Origin: Methylomonas sp. ZR1
GTDB lineage: Bacteria; Pseudomonadota; Gammaproteobacteria; Methylococcales; Methylomonadaceae
Assembly (NCBI RefSeq): GCF_013141865.1
Contig: NZ_RCST01000001.1
Location: forward strand, 3,100,001-3,164,000
Reading direction: 5' to 3'
DNA: 64,000 nt
Part shown: positions 52,089 through 59,155 of the stretch, one piece after another
Numbering within the stretch: position 1 is the stretch's first letter
Layout: each line of letters starts with the position of its first letter
The notes under the pieces: generated by a model
What the model saw: only the letters and a program-made list of their open reading frames with translations
Databases searched by the model: none
Told to the model about the DNA's origin: nothing
Translations under genes and position numbers: made by a program

Positions 52089-52250
52089 TCAATTCTTAAC
52101 TGCTTGCACACGATTATTTAATAAAATCGTACTCCATAATGCCGCCACCCCAAACATCATTGTTGACAATATAAACTGCCCGGAAACAAAAGCGACTATA
52201 CCTAAAAATGATACAGAACCGATAAATACATCTTTTTTTAATTCGTTCAT
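52089..52250 (-). CDS. Small membrane protein (53 residues)
   Basis: ATG at 52250 with AGGTGG 5 bases upstream. The frame reads MNELKKDVFIGSVSFLGIVA, then FVSGQFILSTMMFGVAALWS and TILLNNRVQAVKN: two close hydrophobic helices with a basic end. A strong terminator follows, so the unit of ribosome site, frame and terminator is complete. I do not recognise a family. The plus-strand frame covering the same DNA lacks these signals. Confidence 0.65.
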   Translation of the reverse strand: MNELKKDVFIGSVSFLGIVAFVSGQFILSTMMFGVAALWSTILLNNRVQAVKN

Positions 52251-52631
52251 TTGCGCCACCTAATATAAAAAATAATTAACAATTTAATAGTTTAATAGTT
52301 TTTTAAATCATCCCAAATCTTCAATACCCTGTTCGAAAACGTGGCTTAAGTAAAACCTAAAATCGAATCATCCGCCACCGGCAATCGATAAATTTTGAAT
52401 AGCTATCGCATTATTTTACTTTCAACAATATCCAGATCTACTGTAACCCTGATTAAATCTGGAGTTTGCTTATTGATGTTTATTGCGTTTTAAAACACCA
52501 AGTCAAATATGTGAATATATTCACAATCGAACGTCCACACTCAGTCTAGCTGCGTCAGAACCCGGTAAGCACCCGAAGTTGAAGTACACAAACACGGGCT
52601 TATAATGCATCCACCAACCCACGGAGCTTTT
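52251..52631. other. AT-rich intergenic region, no gene seen
   Basis: About 380 bases between the divergent small membrane-protein gene and the DUF2959 lipoprotein gene. I find no frame with a ribosome site, no hairpin and no tRNA. It probably holds both promoters. Confidence 0.5.
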
Positions 52632-53279
52632 ATGAAATTCAGTTCACGATTTAGTTTGTTTTTGTTGATGTTTGGCTTAGCCGCCTGCTCCAGCGCCTAT
52701 TACAGCGGCCTGGAGAAAATCGGCATACCCAAACGCGAAGTGATGGTGCATCGCGTGGAAAAAGCCCGCGATACTCAAGAGGAAACCAAGCAACAATTTA
52801 AGTCGGCGCTCGAACAATTCACCGTGATGACCAATTTCAAAGGCGGCGATTTGGAAGCCACCTACAACAAACTGAACGGTGAATATGAGGCCAGCGTCAA
52901 GAAAGCGGCGGAAGTGAACAAGCGCATCGCTGATATAGAGGACGTCTCCAACGCACTATTCAGCGAATGGGAAACCGAACTAACCCAATACAGCAATGCT
53001 TCACTAAGACGGAACAGCCAGCAAAAGTTGACGGCCACCAAAGCGCACTATCAACAACTGCTAGCGGCAATGCGCAAAGCCGAAACCAAAATCGAGCCGG
53101 TACTCAGCGTATTTCGCGATCAGGTGCTGTATCTGAAACACAATCTGAATGCCCAGGCCATTGCTTCGCTAAAAGGTCAGCTAGACTCGGTTAAATCGGA
53201 TGTATCGGCTTTGGTTGTGGAAATGGAAAAGTCGATTAACGAGGCAGATGCGTTTATCAAAACGATGGAAAAGCAATAA
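52632..53279 (+). CDS. DUF2959 family lipoprotein
   Basis: 215 residues from the ATG at 52632, which has CGGAG 6 bases upstream; the ATG at 52605 has none. The lipobox is LAAC at about residue 20. The mature protein is an almost wholly helical coiled coil: YYSGLEKIGIPKREVMVHRVEKARDTQEETKQQF, the distinctive DUF2959 start, then FTVMTNFKGGDLEATYNKLNGEYE. Function unknown; it is an envelope protein. Single-gene unit. Confidence 0.9.
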   Translation: MKFSSRFSLFLLMFGLAACSSAYYSGLEKIGIPKREVMVHRVEKARDTQEETKQQFKSALEQFTVMTNFKGGDLEATYNKLNGEYEASVKKAAEVNKRIADIEDVSNALFSEWETELTQYSNASLRRNSQQKLTATKAHYQQLLAAMRKAETKIEPVLSVFRDQVLYLKHNLNAQAIASLKGQLDSVKSDVSALVVEMEKSINEADAFIKTMEKQ

Positions 53280-53326
53280 CGCTCCGCGATTGAATTATTA
53301 CGACCAAAGCTAAGCGGAACAAAAAC

Positions 53327-53350
53327 TTACCCTCTCCACGGAGAGGGTAA
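53327..53350 (-). terminator. Hairpin between convergent genes
   Basis: TTACCCTCTC (53327-53336) pairs with GAGAGGGTAA (53341-53350) around a 4-base loop. Read on the minus strand a short T run (GTTTTTG) follows, so it probably ends the nafY-like operon; the plus side has none. Confidence 0.7.
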
Positions 53351-53371
53351 GACGCACAATTTCAGAGCCTC

Positions 53372-54079
53372 TTATTCCTGATGAGCGAAACGCTTCCGCT
53401 CCTCGGCACTTTTACCGAGAGCCTTCGCCATCCAAGGCGGCGCAGCGTCAAACACTTTCTGAAACTCGGTGAGTTTCTCCACCGCATCGATCACATCGGG
53501 TTCCTTGATCGGATAAATATCGGCGCGAATCACCTTGGCGGCCGCCGGCCCACCAATGGATTGCACAAACAATACGTGGCAATCCTTGATCATATTGGCC
53601 CGGAATAGATTTCTGTCATCGGCGCTGTCGGCTTCCACTGTCGAGCGAATATCGATCAAGCGCATATCAGATCGGGACAATTGGTAGACCAAAAACCGAA
53701 TACAGGAACCAAAATGACCGTTCAATAGCTGCCCGCTATTGGAGGCAATCGCCACCCGAATCGATTCCGGAATATCACCCTCTTTATAAGGCATGATTTC
53801 CGGCAGCCCCTCGTCTTCGTCTTCCTCGCCCCACAAATACCGGACCGCCAGCTTGATGTTTTCCAGACCGATGCCAATATCTTCGCCGTCTTCCTCGCCA
53901 TCCAGACTTCCGATGCCGGTCTTCAGATTGGTAACGGTAATCGATTTCAGTTTTTCGTCATCCAACGGCGAGCCGACTTTTTCGTGCAACACACCGATCA
54001 ACTTCGGTACATCTACTCCCGGCAAAATCCGCGAAGCCAGTGCAATACGCAAAGCCAGATCTCGTGATAATTGTTCCAT
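53372..54079 (-). CDS. NafY/NifX-like nitrogenase cofactor-binding protein
   Basis: 235 residues from the ATG at 54079 (AAGGGTG upstream); longer frames lack a ribosome site. The N-terminal helical domain (LSRDLALRIALASRILPGVDVPKLIGVLHEK) matches the NafY-type N-terminal domain. The C-terminal part (ESIRVAIASNSGQLLNGHFGSCIRFLVYQL, then IGGPAAAKVIRADIYPIK) is the dinitrogenase iron-molybdenum cofactor domain, with the cofactor-binding HFG His. Such proteins hold FeMo-co or apo-dinitrogenase during assembly. Between the domains lies an acidic linker (GEEDEDEGLPE). Last gene of the sigma-54-driven operon, 10 bases after the rhodanese gene. Confidence 0.85.
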   Translation of the reverse strand: MEQLSRDLALRIALASRILPGVDVPKLIGVLHEKVGSPLDDEKLKSITVTNLKTGIGSLDGEEDGEDIGIGLENIKLAVRYLWGEEDEDEGLPEIMPYKEGDIPESIRVAIASNSGQLLNGHFGSCIRFLVYQLSRSDMRLIDIRSTVEADSADDRNLFRANMIKDCHVLFVQSIGGPAAAKVIRADIYPIKEPDVIDAVEKLTEFQKVFDAAPPWMAKALGKSAEERKRFAHQE

Positions 54080-54089
54080 AGCGTCACCC

Positions 54090-54398
54090 TTAAAGTTTGT
54101 GCTGTTCTTTCCAGTCGGCATAGCCGCCGGCCATGCTGTAGACCTGTTGAAAACCAAAATCGCCGAACATTTCCGCCAAATGCTCGCTGGCATGGCCGTA
54201 ATAGCAATAAATCAGCAAAGGTTTGGCCTTGTCGGCTTTTTTTAACAGCGAATCGCGCAATTGCTCGTGGACATGCATGGCATTGTCGATATGCCCGGCC
54301 CGATAATCCTTGAGATCGCGGCAATCCAATATCATCGGTTGCTGTTCAGCGATCAGCTTTTCGGAATCGACAGCGGAAATAGTTTTAAAATTTTTCAT
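54090..54398 (-). CDS. Rhodanese-like single-domain protein
   Basis: 102 residues, one rhodanese domain: MILDCRDLKDYRAGHIDNAMHV, then the active-site loop IYCYYGHASEH, with the catalytic Cys near residue 67, and VYSMAGGYADWKEQ. Sulfurtransferases of this kind occur in nif clusters (as in Azotobacter), where they may supply sulfur. It lies between the unknown 54434-55009 gene and the nafY-like gene. Confidence 0.9.
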   Translation of the reverse strand: MKNFKTISAVDSEKLIAEQQPMILDCRDLKDYRAGHIDNAMHVHEQLRDSLLKKADKAKPLLIYCYYGHASEHLAEMFGDFGFQQVYSMAGGYADWKEQHKL

Positions 54399-54433
54399 GG
54401 CGCATTCCCCAAAAAAGGTCCGCGGAACCCAAC

Positions 54434-55009
54434 TTAAACCGGCCCAACGGCTAAATCTTTTTTAACCTCAATAGTTTGCGACAAAGCTGTCTCCAAACTG
54501 ATCGGCTCGGCTTTGATTTTATAGCCCTTGGCTGCCTCATATGCAGTGATGACCTTGTCTTCGCCGGATTGGCCTTTCAGATCGGATTTTTCGATATAAA
54601 GCTCTTCCAGCATCAAATTCCAAACCATGCCTTCCTGATGCGGCAATAAATTGAAGACAACGCCGTCTAAAACGATTTGCGTTGGTTTGGCGATGTTTTG
54701 CACGTAAAACAGCGTGACGGTTTCAGGCGTCAAGGCATCCTTATATTTTTCAACGAATACCGGCAGATCCTCCAATTGGAAAAACAAGCCGTTGATAAAC
54801 AGAATTTTGTCGCTGTCGGCTAATATCGCTGATTGATTGATCACCAGCTCCGGGGTTTTCCGGTCACGAATATTCGTCGACCCTTCACGCAACTCGCCTT
54901 CGACCAACACCAAGTCGCCGCGAAACGCCGAAATGCCGGCTTTGCTGGTTTTGCCAACTAAGGTAGTGATCCATAAAAGCCCTTGGCTGTCGTATTTTTC
55001 AAGTAGCAT
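54434..55009 (-). CDS. Unknown protein, first gene of a sigma-54/NifA-type operon
   Basis: 191 residues from the ATG at 55009. An in-frame GTG at 55072 lies inside the promoter and cannot be used. No signal peptide or membrane helix. Segments seen: LLWITTLVGKTSKAGISAFRGDLVLVEGELREG, KILFINGLFFQLEDLPVF and VLDGVVFNLLPHQEGMVWNLMLEEL. The repeated strand-like pattern suggests a mostly beta fold. I do not recognise the family. Its promoter, and the rhodanese and NafY-like genes behind it, place it in nitrogenase assembly or protection by inference. Confidence 0.75.
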   Translation of the reverse strand: MLLEKYDSQGLLWITTLVGKTSKAGISAFRGDLVLVEGELREGSTNIRDRKTPELVINQSAILADSDKILFINGLFFQLEDLPVFVEKYKDALTPETVTLFYVQNIAKPTQIVLDGVVFNLLPHQEGMVWNLMLEELYIEKSDLKGQSGEDKVITAYEAAKGYKIKAEPISLETALSQTIEVKKDLAVGPV

Positions 55010-55063
55010 CTGCTTAAATCCCCAATGAAAGGTAATGAATGAAAAGTCGTTAACAGCATGCAA

Positions 55064-55078
55064 GCAAAACACTTGCCA
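55064..55078 (-). promoter_or_regulatory. Sigma-54 (-24/-12) promoter
   Basis: Read on the minus strand the bases are TGGCAAGTGTTTTGC. GG and GC are separated by exactly 10 bases, and 14 of the 15 bases fit TGGCAcGNNNNTTGC. The first ATG, at 55009, is about 43 bases past the predicted start of transcription. Confidence 0.8.
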
Positions 55079-55185
55079 GGACGACTAAAACCACACCAAA
55101 CCCATGGTTGAGACGGTTTTTGCTTGGTTTTCTGATGGGAATCATTCGCGGAAACCGGCAGTTTGGCGGCGAAGCGACCCGACAA

Positions 55186-55201
55186 TGTCGCAAACGCGAC
55201 A
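55186..55201 (-). promoter_or_regulatory. NifA-type upstream activator site
   Basis: TGTCGCAAACGCGACA has the TGT-N10-ACA form bound by NifA and is a near-perfect palindrome. Its centre is about 140 bases upstream of the predicted transcription start, the usual distance for NifA on sigma-54 promoters. Confidence 0.7.
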
Positions 55202-55263
55202 ATTATCGAATGATGATTATTTAAGATTTGTAGGATTTATAACGAATATCTTTATCGGCCTAG

Positions 55264-56103
55264 CTAACAGTCGCCGGTAGGCACCAATGCAGCCAAGATC
55301 ACAGCATTACTCTTAAACACGGCTGTCGCATTGGCGCCCGGTTTGAGTGTAAGAGCCTCAGCGCTAATCTGGGTGATAGTAGCGGCAATGGTTTCGCCAC
55401 TGGGTAATTGGATAATCACTTCAGAATCCACACCATCAAAATGGATGCGAATCACACGACCAGCCAGACGATTCCGCGCCGACAATCCATGAAACCCAAG
55501 ATCATCATCACCCAACACCAAAATATCCGGCGCATTGACCAATAACACGGCGTCGCCGCCTACCTTCAATTGCAAATTTACACATGTTGCCAACGGCACA
55601 CTGGCAACAACTTGCTCTCCCCCCTTCAATGACACAAATACTTCGACGTTTACTGCGCCAGAATGGATCTTGGCAATCGTTCCGAACAGCTGGTTTCCGG
55701 CACTGGTTTTAATCACCTGACGTTTCAACAAAAGCATTACATCCGGATCGTCGATCAAACTTTGATTGAGCTGCTGCAAAAGGGCGCGATGCTGATCCTC
55801 TAGGCGGGCAAATAGCTTGAGCAAGGACAAACCCGCCGCCGTTAGCTTGGTACCGCCTCCCTTGCTGCCGCCCGTCGCGGTGGCTACTAAAACCTTCGGA
55901 GCCAGATTATTTGCACGCTCTATCATCTGCCACGCACCTTTGTAGCTTAATCCAGCCTGTTTGGCGGCTTGATTGATAGATCCGCTTTGCTCTATTGCCC
56001 GTAGCAAGCTGATCATGCGCCGATCCAAAATGCCGGCTAGACGCAATTCACCTTCAAGCCAAGGGAGTTCTAGCGCCTTTGGATTTTTCTCTGGTGTAGA
56101 CAT
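55264..56103 (-). CDS. modE: Molybdate-responsive transcriptional regulator
   Basis: 279 residues. The N-terminal winged helix (RRMISLLRAIEQSGSINQAAKQAGLSYKGAWQMIERANNL, then GGSKGGGTKLTAAGLSLLKLF) is typical ModE. The C-terminal half is a pair of TOBE/Mop domains (KTSAGNQLFGTIAKIHSGAVNVEV and LSARNRLAGRVIRIHFDGVDSEV) that bind molybdate. With molybdate bound it represses uptake genes and activates others. It is divergent from the porin-modA-mop-modC operon with a candidate operator in between. Confidence 0.93.
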   Translation of the reverse strand: MSTPEKNPKALELPWLEGELRLAGILDRRMISLLRAIEQSGSINQAAKQAGLSYKGAWQMIERANNLAPKVLVATATGGSKGGGTKLTAAGLSLLKLFARLEDQHRALLQQLNQSLIDDPDVMLLLKRQVIKTSAGNQLFGTIAKIHSGAVNVEVFVSLKGGEQVVASVPLATCVNLQLKVGGDAVLLVNAPDILVLGDDDLGFHGLSARNRLAGRVIRIHFDGVDSEVIIQLPSGETIAATITQISAEALTLKPGANATAVFKSNAVILAALVPTGDC

Positions 56104-56184
56104 TATTCAATTATTTATCTGATTTGAACAAAACGGATTGGCAACAAACACTATTTCCCACATTGAAATAAGTTATTTTTGTTT

Positions 56185-56212
56185 TTCGTTATTTACTTTT
56201 GTACATAACGAA
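56185..56212. promoter_or_regulatory. Candidate ModE operator
   Basis: TTCGTTATTTAC (56185-56196), TTTT, then GTACATAACGAA (56201-56212). The halves are inverted copies matching at 11 of 12 bases. The outer CGTTAT...ATAACG fits the ModE consensus (CGTTATATA-N-TATATAACG). It lies 81 bases before modE and 109 before the porin gene, so it could control both. Confidence 0.7.
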
Positions 56213-56321
56213 AAGTAGACTGCCACCATTCCTTGGCCGTGATGAACTCCATAGCAAAGTCATACAAAAGCCAGGACATTATCATAAACCCAAGGCATTT
56301 AACCCGCTTAATAGGTAAACC

Positions 56322-57818
56322 ATGGCCCCCAAAAACCGTTATCGCAAAGTCTGTTTTCTCACGGCAATGAGTGTGATCACAACGAACAGCCTCTATATTG
56401 ACGTAAGTGAAGCGGCGGAAAATAAAACCTACAGCAAGCCGCCCATGGCCGCATTTTCCAGTCAGATGCAGGACGCCCTGCTGGGCAACGATAAATTCGA
56501 AAAGCCGGTCTGGAATCTGCACGACTCGCTAAATCTGCCAAAATGGCTGGATGCGTCTGTAGAGCAACGCACCCGTTACGAAACGATGGACGGCAACTTC
56601 AAGGCCAACGGCCGGGGCGGAGATCAGCAAATCGCCTTGCAAACTGCGCTATGGCTACAAGCGCACATCGCTAAATTCAGGATAGGTGCGGAATTTCTCG
56701 ATGCACGCGCCTTGGGCGCCGATAGTGGTTCCGGCGTGAATAACACCCACGCGGATGCAGCGGACTTTATTCAAGGTTATCTGGCCTGGGCAGATCAAAA
56801 CCTGTTTTACAGCGGCATTGGCGCTGATATTGTGGCGGGGCGGCAAACGCTGAACTTGGGCAGTCGCCGCTTAATTGCCCGCAATGCGATGCGCAACGAC
56901 ATCAACAGTTTTACCGGCGTAAAACTCCGGCTGCTGAATTACGATCAATGGCAATTTACCGGCTTTGTAACGATGCCGGTCAACCGCTACCCGACCGCTT
57001 CAGCTGATATTCTCAACGAGGTCCACGAGTTCGACGAAGAAGACACCCACACCTGGTTTTCCGGCGGCTTTTTGGAACTGTACAACTTGGCCTGGGGCGT
57101 CAACAGCGAAGTTTATCTATATCATCTCGACGAAGGCGACAGCATCCGCAACCCCACCCGCAATCGCCGCTATTTCACCCCCGGCGTACGATTTTTCCTG
57201 AAACCCAAAAAAGCCAATTTCGACTTTCAAACCGAAACCATCGGCCAGCTAGGCACCGTCCGTTCCAGTACTGCCGCCAGCAATGGCCGCGATTTGGAGC
57301 ACGCGGCCTGGTACCAACATGCCGATGTCGGCTATACCTTCGATGCCCCTTGGTCACCGCGTTTTGCGTTGGAATACGACTATGCCAGCGGTGACGAAAA
57401 CCCAAACGACAATCAAGACCAACGCTTCGACACCTTGTACGGCGCACGGCGCTTCGAGTTCGGCGCGACCGGTATGTATGGCGCATTCGCCCGCAGCAAT
57501 ATTAGTACGCCCGGCTACCGCATCACTGCGGCTCCGCGCAACGATGTACTGCTCGGCCTGAGCCATCGTTTCTATTGGCTGGCATCCAAAAAAGACAGCT
57601 GGACCACCGCCGGTTTGCAGGATACCAGCGGTCGCAGCGGCGATTTTGTCGGCCAGCAATTGGAATTGACCGCACGTTGGGATTTCAACAGCAGCCTAAA
57701 TTTCGAAACCGGCTGGGCACATCTGTTCAAGGGCGAATTTGCCAAAAAAGCACCGTCGGCACCGACTGTTAAAGACGACGTCGATTACGTTTACGTGCAG
57801 AGCCAATTACGGTTTTAG
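56322..57818 (+). CDS. Alginate-export-family outer-membrane porin in the molybdate operon
   Basis: 498 residues. A basic N-terminus and hydrophobic stretch (CFLTAMSVITTNSLYI) act as signal peptide. The mature part has the Alginate_exp pattern: LDASVEQRTRYETMDGNF, YSGIGADIVAGRQTLNLGSRRLIARNAMRNDINSFTGVKL (which I split here as a loop/strand pair) and C-terminal strands ending in YVYVQSQLRF with terminal Phe. The family includes alginate and other outer-membrane anion channels. Here it comes first in a row with modA, 26 bases later, behind the candidate ModE operator. Passage of molybdate or another oxyanion is inferred. Confidence 0.8.
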   Translation: MAPKNRYRKVCFLTAMSVITTNSLYIDVSEAAENKTYSKPPMAAFSSQMQDALLGNDKFEKPVWNLHDSLNLPKWLDASVEQRTRYETMDGNFKANGRGGDQQIALQTALWLQAHIAKFRIGAEFLDARALGADSGSGVNNTHADAADFIQGYLAWADQNLFYSGIGADIVAGRQTLNLGSRRLIARNAMRNDINSFTGVKLRLLNYDQWQFTGFVTMPVNRYPTASADILNEVHEFDEEDTHTWFSGGFLELYNLAWGVNSEVYLYHLDEGDSIRNPTRNRRYFTPGVRFFLKPKKANFDFQTETIGQLGTVRSSTAASNGRDLEHAAWYQHADVGYTFDAPWSPRFALEYDYASGDENPNDNQDQRFDTLYGARRFEFGATGMYGAFARSNISTPGYRITAAPRNDVLLGLSHRFYWLASKKDSWTTAGLQDTSGRSGDFVGQQLELTARWDFNSSLNFETGWAHLFKGEFAKKAPSAPTVKDDVDYVYVQSQLRF

Positions 57819-57844
57819 CCGCTTTATCATTAAGGAGAAATAGC

Positions 57845-58615
57845 ATGTCGTTTATCGCTTTAAACCGAATTCTTCTGGCCCTATCGCTGGCCGCGCTAAG
57901 CGCGATAGCGCAAGCCGAAACGACTTTAGTCGCGGTGGCGGCTAACTTTACCAAGCCAATGACGGAAATCGCCGAGGCGTTTGAAAAAGCCAGCGGCCAC
58001 AGTGCCAAGCTTTCCTTCGGATCGTCCGGCAAATTCGTCGCCCAATTTGAGAACGGCGCGCCGTTTGAGGTGTTTCTATCGGCTGATGACAAAAGCCCGC
58101 TGAAACTGGAGCAATCCGGTTTGGCGGTAGCCAGCACCCGCTTTACTTATGCCATTGGTAAGTTGGTACTGTGGTCCAGCAACCCTAATTATGTGGACGA
58201 GCAAGGCCAAATTCTCAGCAAAGGTGACTTCAAACATCTGGCTCTGGCTGATCCGAAACTGGCACCTTACGGCGCAGCGGCAGTGGAAGTCCTGAAAAGC
58301 CAAGGTTTATTGGAAAAACTGCAACCCTTATTCGTGCAAGGCGAAAACATCGCCCAAACTCATCAATTTATCAGTACCGGCAACGCCGAGCTGGGCTTTG
58401 TGGCTTTATCGCAAGTGATCGAAAACGGCAAAATTGGCTCGGGCTCCGGCTGGATCGTTCCGAAAAATCTGCATACTCCCATTCTGCAAGATGCGGTGCT
58501 GCTGAAAACCGGCGCCGAAAATCCGGCAGCGCAGGCTTTGCTGGCGTTTCTAAAATCACCGCCGGCATTAGCGATCATCGAGAAATACGGCTATGCCTTA
58601 CCGGCGGTCAATTAA
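57845..58615 (+). CDS. modA: Periplasmic molybdate-binding protein
   Basis: 256 residues with a signal peptide ending AIAQA-ET (about residue 23). LSFGSSGKFVAQFENGAPFEVFLSAD carries the Ser ligands of the oxyanion. ALADPKLAPYGAAAVEVLKSQGLLEKLQP and GENIAQTHQFISTGNAELGFVALSQV are ModA hallmarks. GGAG lies 7 bases before the ATG. It is second in the operon. No permease gene follows; the next gene, mop, comes after 56 bases. Confidence 0.93.
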   Translation: MSFIALNRILLALSLAALSAIAQAETTLVAVAANFTKPMTEIAEAFEKASGHSAKLSFGSSGKFVAQFENGAPFEVFLSADDKSPLKLEQSGLAVASTRFTYAIGKLVLWSSNPNYVDEQGQILSKGDFKHLALADPKLAPYGAAAVEVLKSQGLLEKLQPLFVQGENIAQTHQFISTGNAELGFVALSQVIENGKIGSGSGWIVPKNLHTPILQDAVLLKTGAENPAAQALLAFLKSPPALAIIEKYGYALPAVN

Positions 58616-58671
58616 TTTTCCACGCAATACCGTTATGAGACAGACTCCCCCACTTTTCACGAGGAATTACT

Positions 58672-59100
58672 ATGAAAACCAGCGCACGTAACCAATTTTC
58701 CGGCACCGTTAATCAAGTCATCATCGGTGCCGTCAACGCCGAGGTGCATGTTGGCTTAAAAGGCGGCGAAACCATCGTCGCCTCGATCACCAAAGAATCC
58801 GTTGAAAACTTGGCCGTCGAAACCGGCAAGAAAGTCATCGCGTTGGTTAAAGCGCCGCAAGTGATCGTCGTCACCGATTTCGGCGGTTACCGGATTTCGG
58901 CGCGCAACCAGCTGGAAGGCACGATAACTGACGTCAAGCCCGGCGCGGTCAACACCGAAGTGGATATTGCCCTGCCCGGCGGCGACAAAATTGCGGCTAC
59001 CGTTACCAACGATAGCGTGGAAACCCTGGGGCTGCGTAAAGGCCAAACGGCCACGGCAATATTCAAGGCCGGCGCGGTGATTCTTGGCGTGCAAGGCTAA
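58672..59100 (+). CDS. Di-domain molybdate-binding protein (Mop/ModG-like)
   Basis: 142 residues made of two TOBE/Mop repeats: TSARNQFSGTVNQVIIGAVN (residues 3-70) and ISARNQLEGTITDVKPGAVN (74-140). Molbindins of this kind store molybdate or tungstate in the cytoplasm. The repeat pair closely resembles the C-terminal half of the neighbouring ModE, suggesting local duplication. GAGGAA precedes the ATG. Confidence 0.92.
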   Translation: MKTSARNQFSGTVNQVIIGAVNAEVHVGLKGGETIVASITKESVENLAVETGKKVIALVKAPQVIVVTDFGGYRISARNQLEGTITDVKPGAVNTEVDIALPGGDKIAATVTNDSVETLGLRKGQTATAIFKAGAVILGVQG

Positions 59101-59111
59101 TAAAATGCGCG

Positions 59112-59131
59112 ACCCGGCCACCAAGCCGGGT
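59112..59131 (+). terminator. GC-rich hairpin between mop and modC
   Basis: ACCCGGC (59112-59118) pairs with GCCGGGT (59125-59131) around a 6-base loop; no T tract follows. It could partly stop transcription before modC or stabilise the upstream message. Confidence 0.45.
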
Positions 59132-59155
59132 TGGCTTTAACCACCGGAGGTGGTC

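Noticed and set aside
52012..52263. Plus-strand frame of 83 codons
   Set aside because: No ribosome site; begins within the terminator hairpin and lies opposite the better supported 53-residue gene.
55010..55072. GTG start extending the 54434 gene upstream
   Set aside because: The GTG lies inside the sigma-54 promoter, before the expected transcription start.
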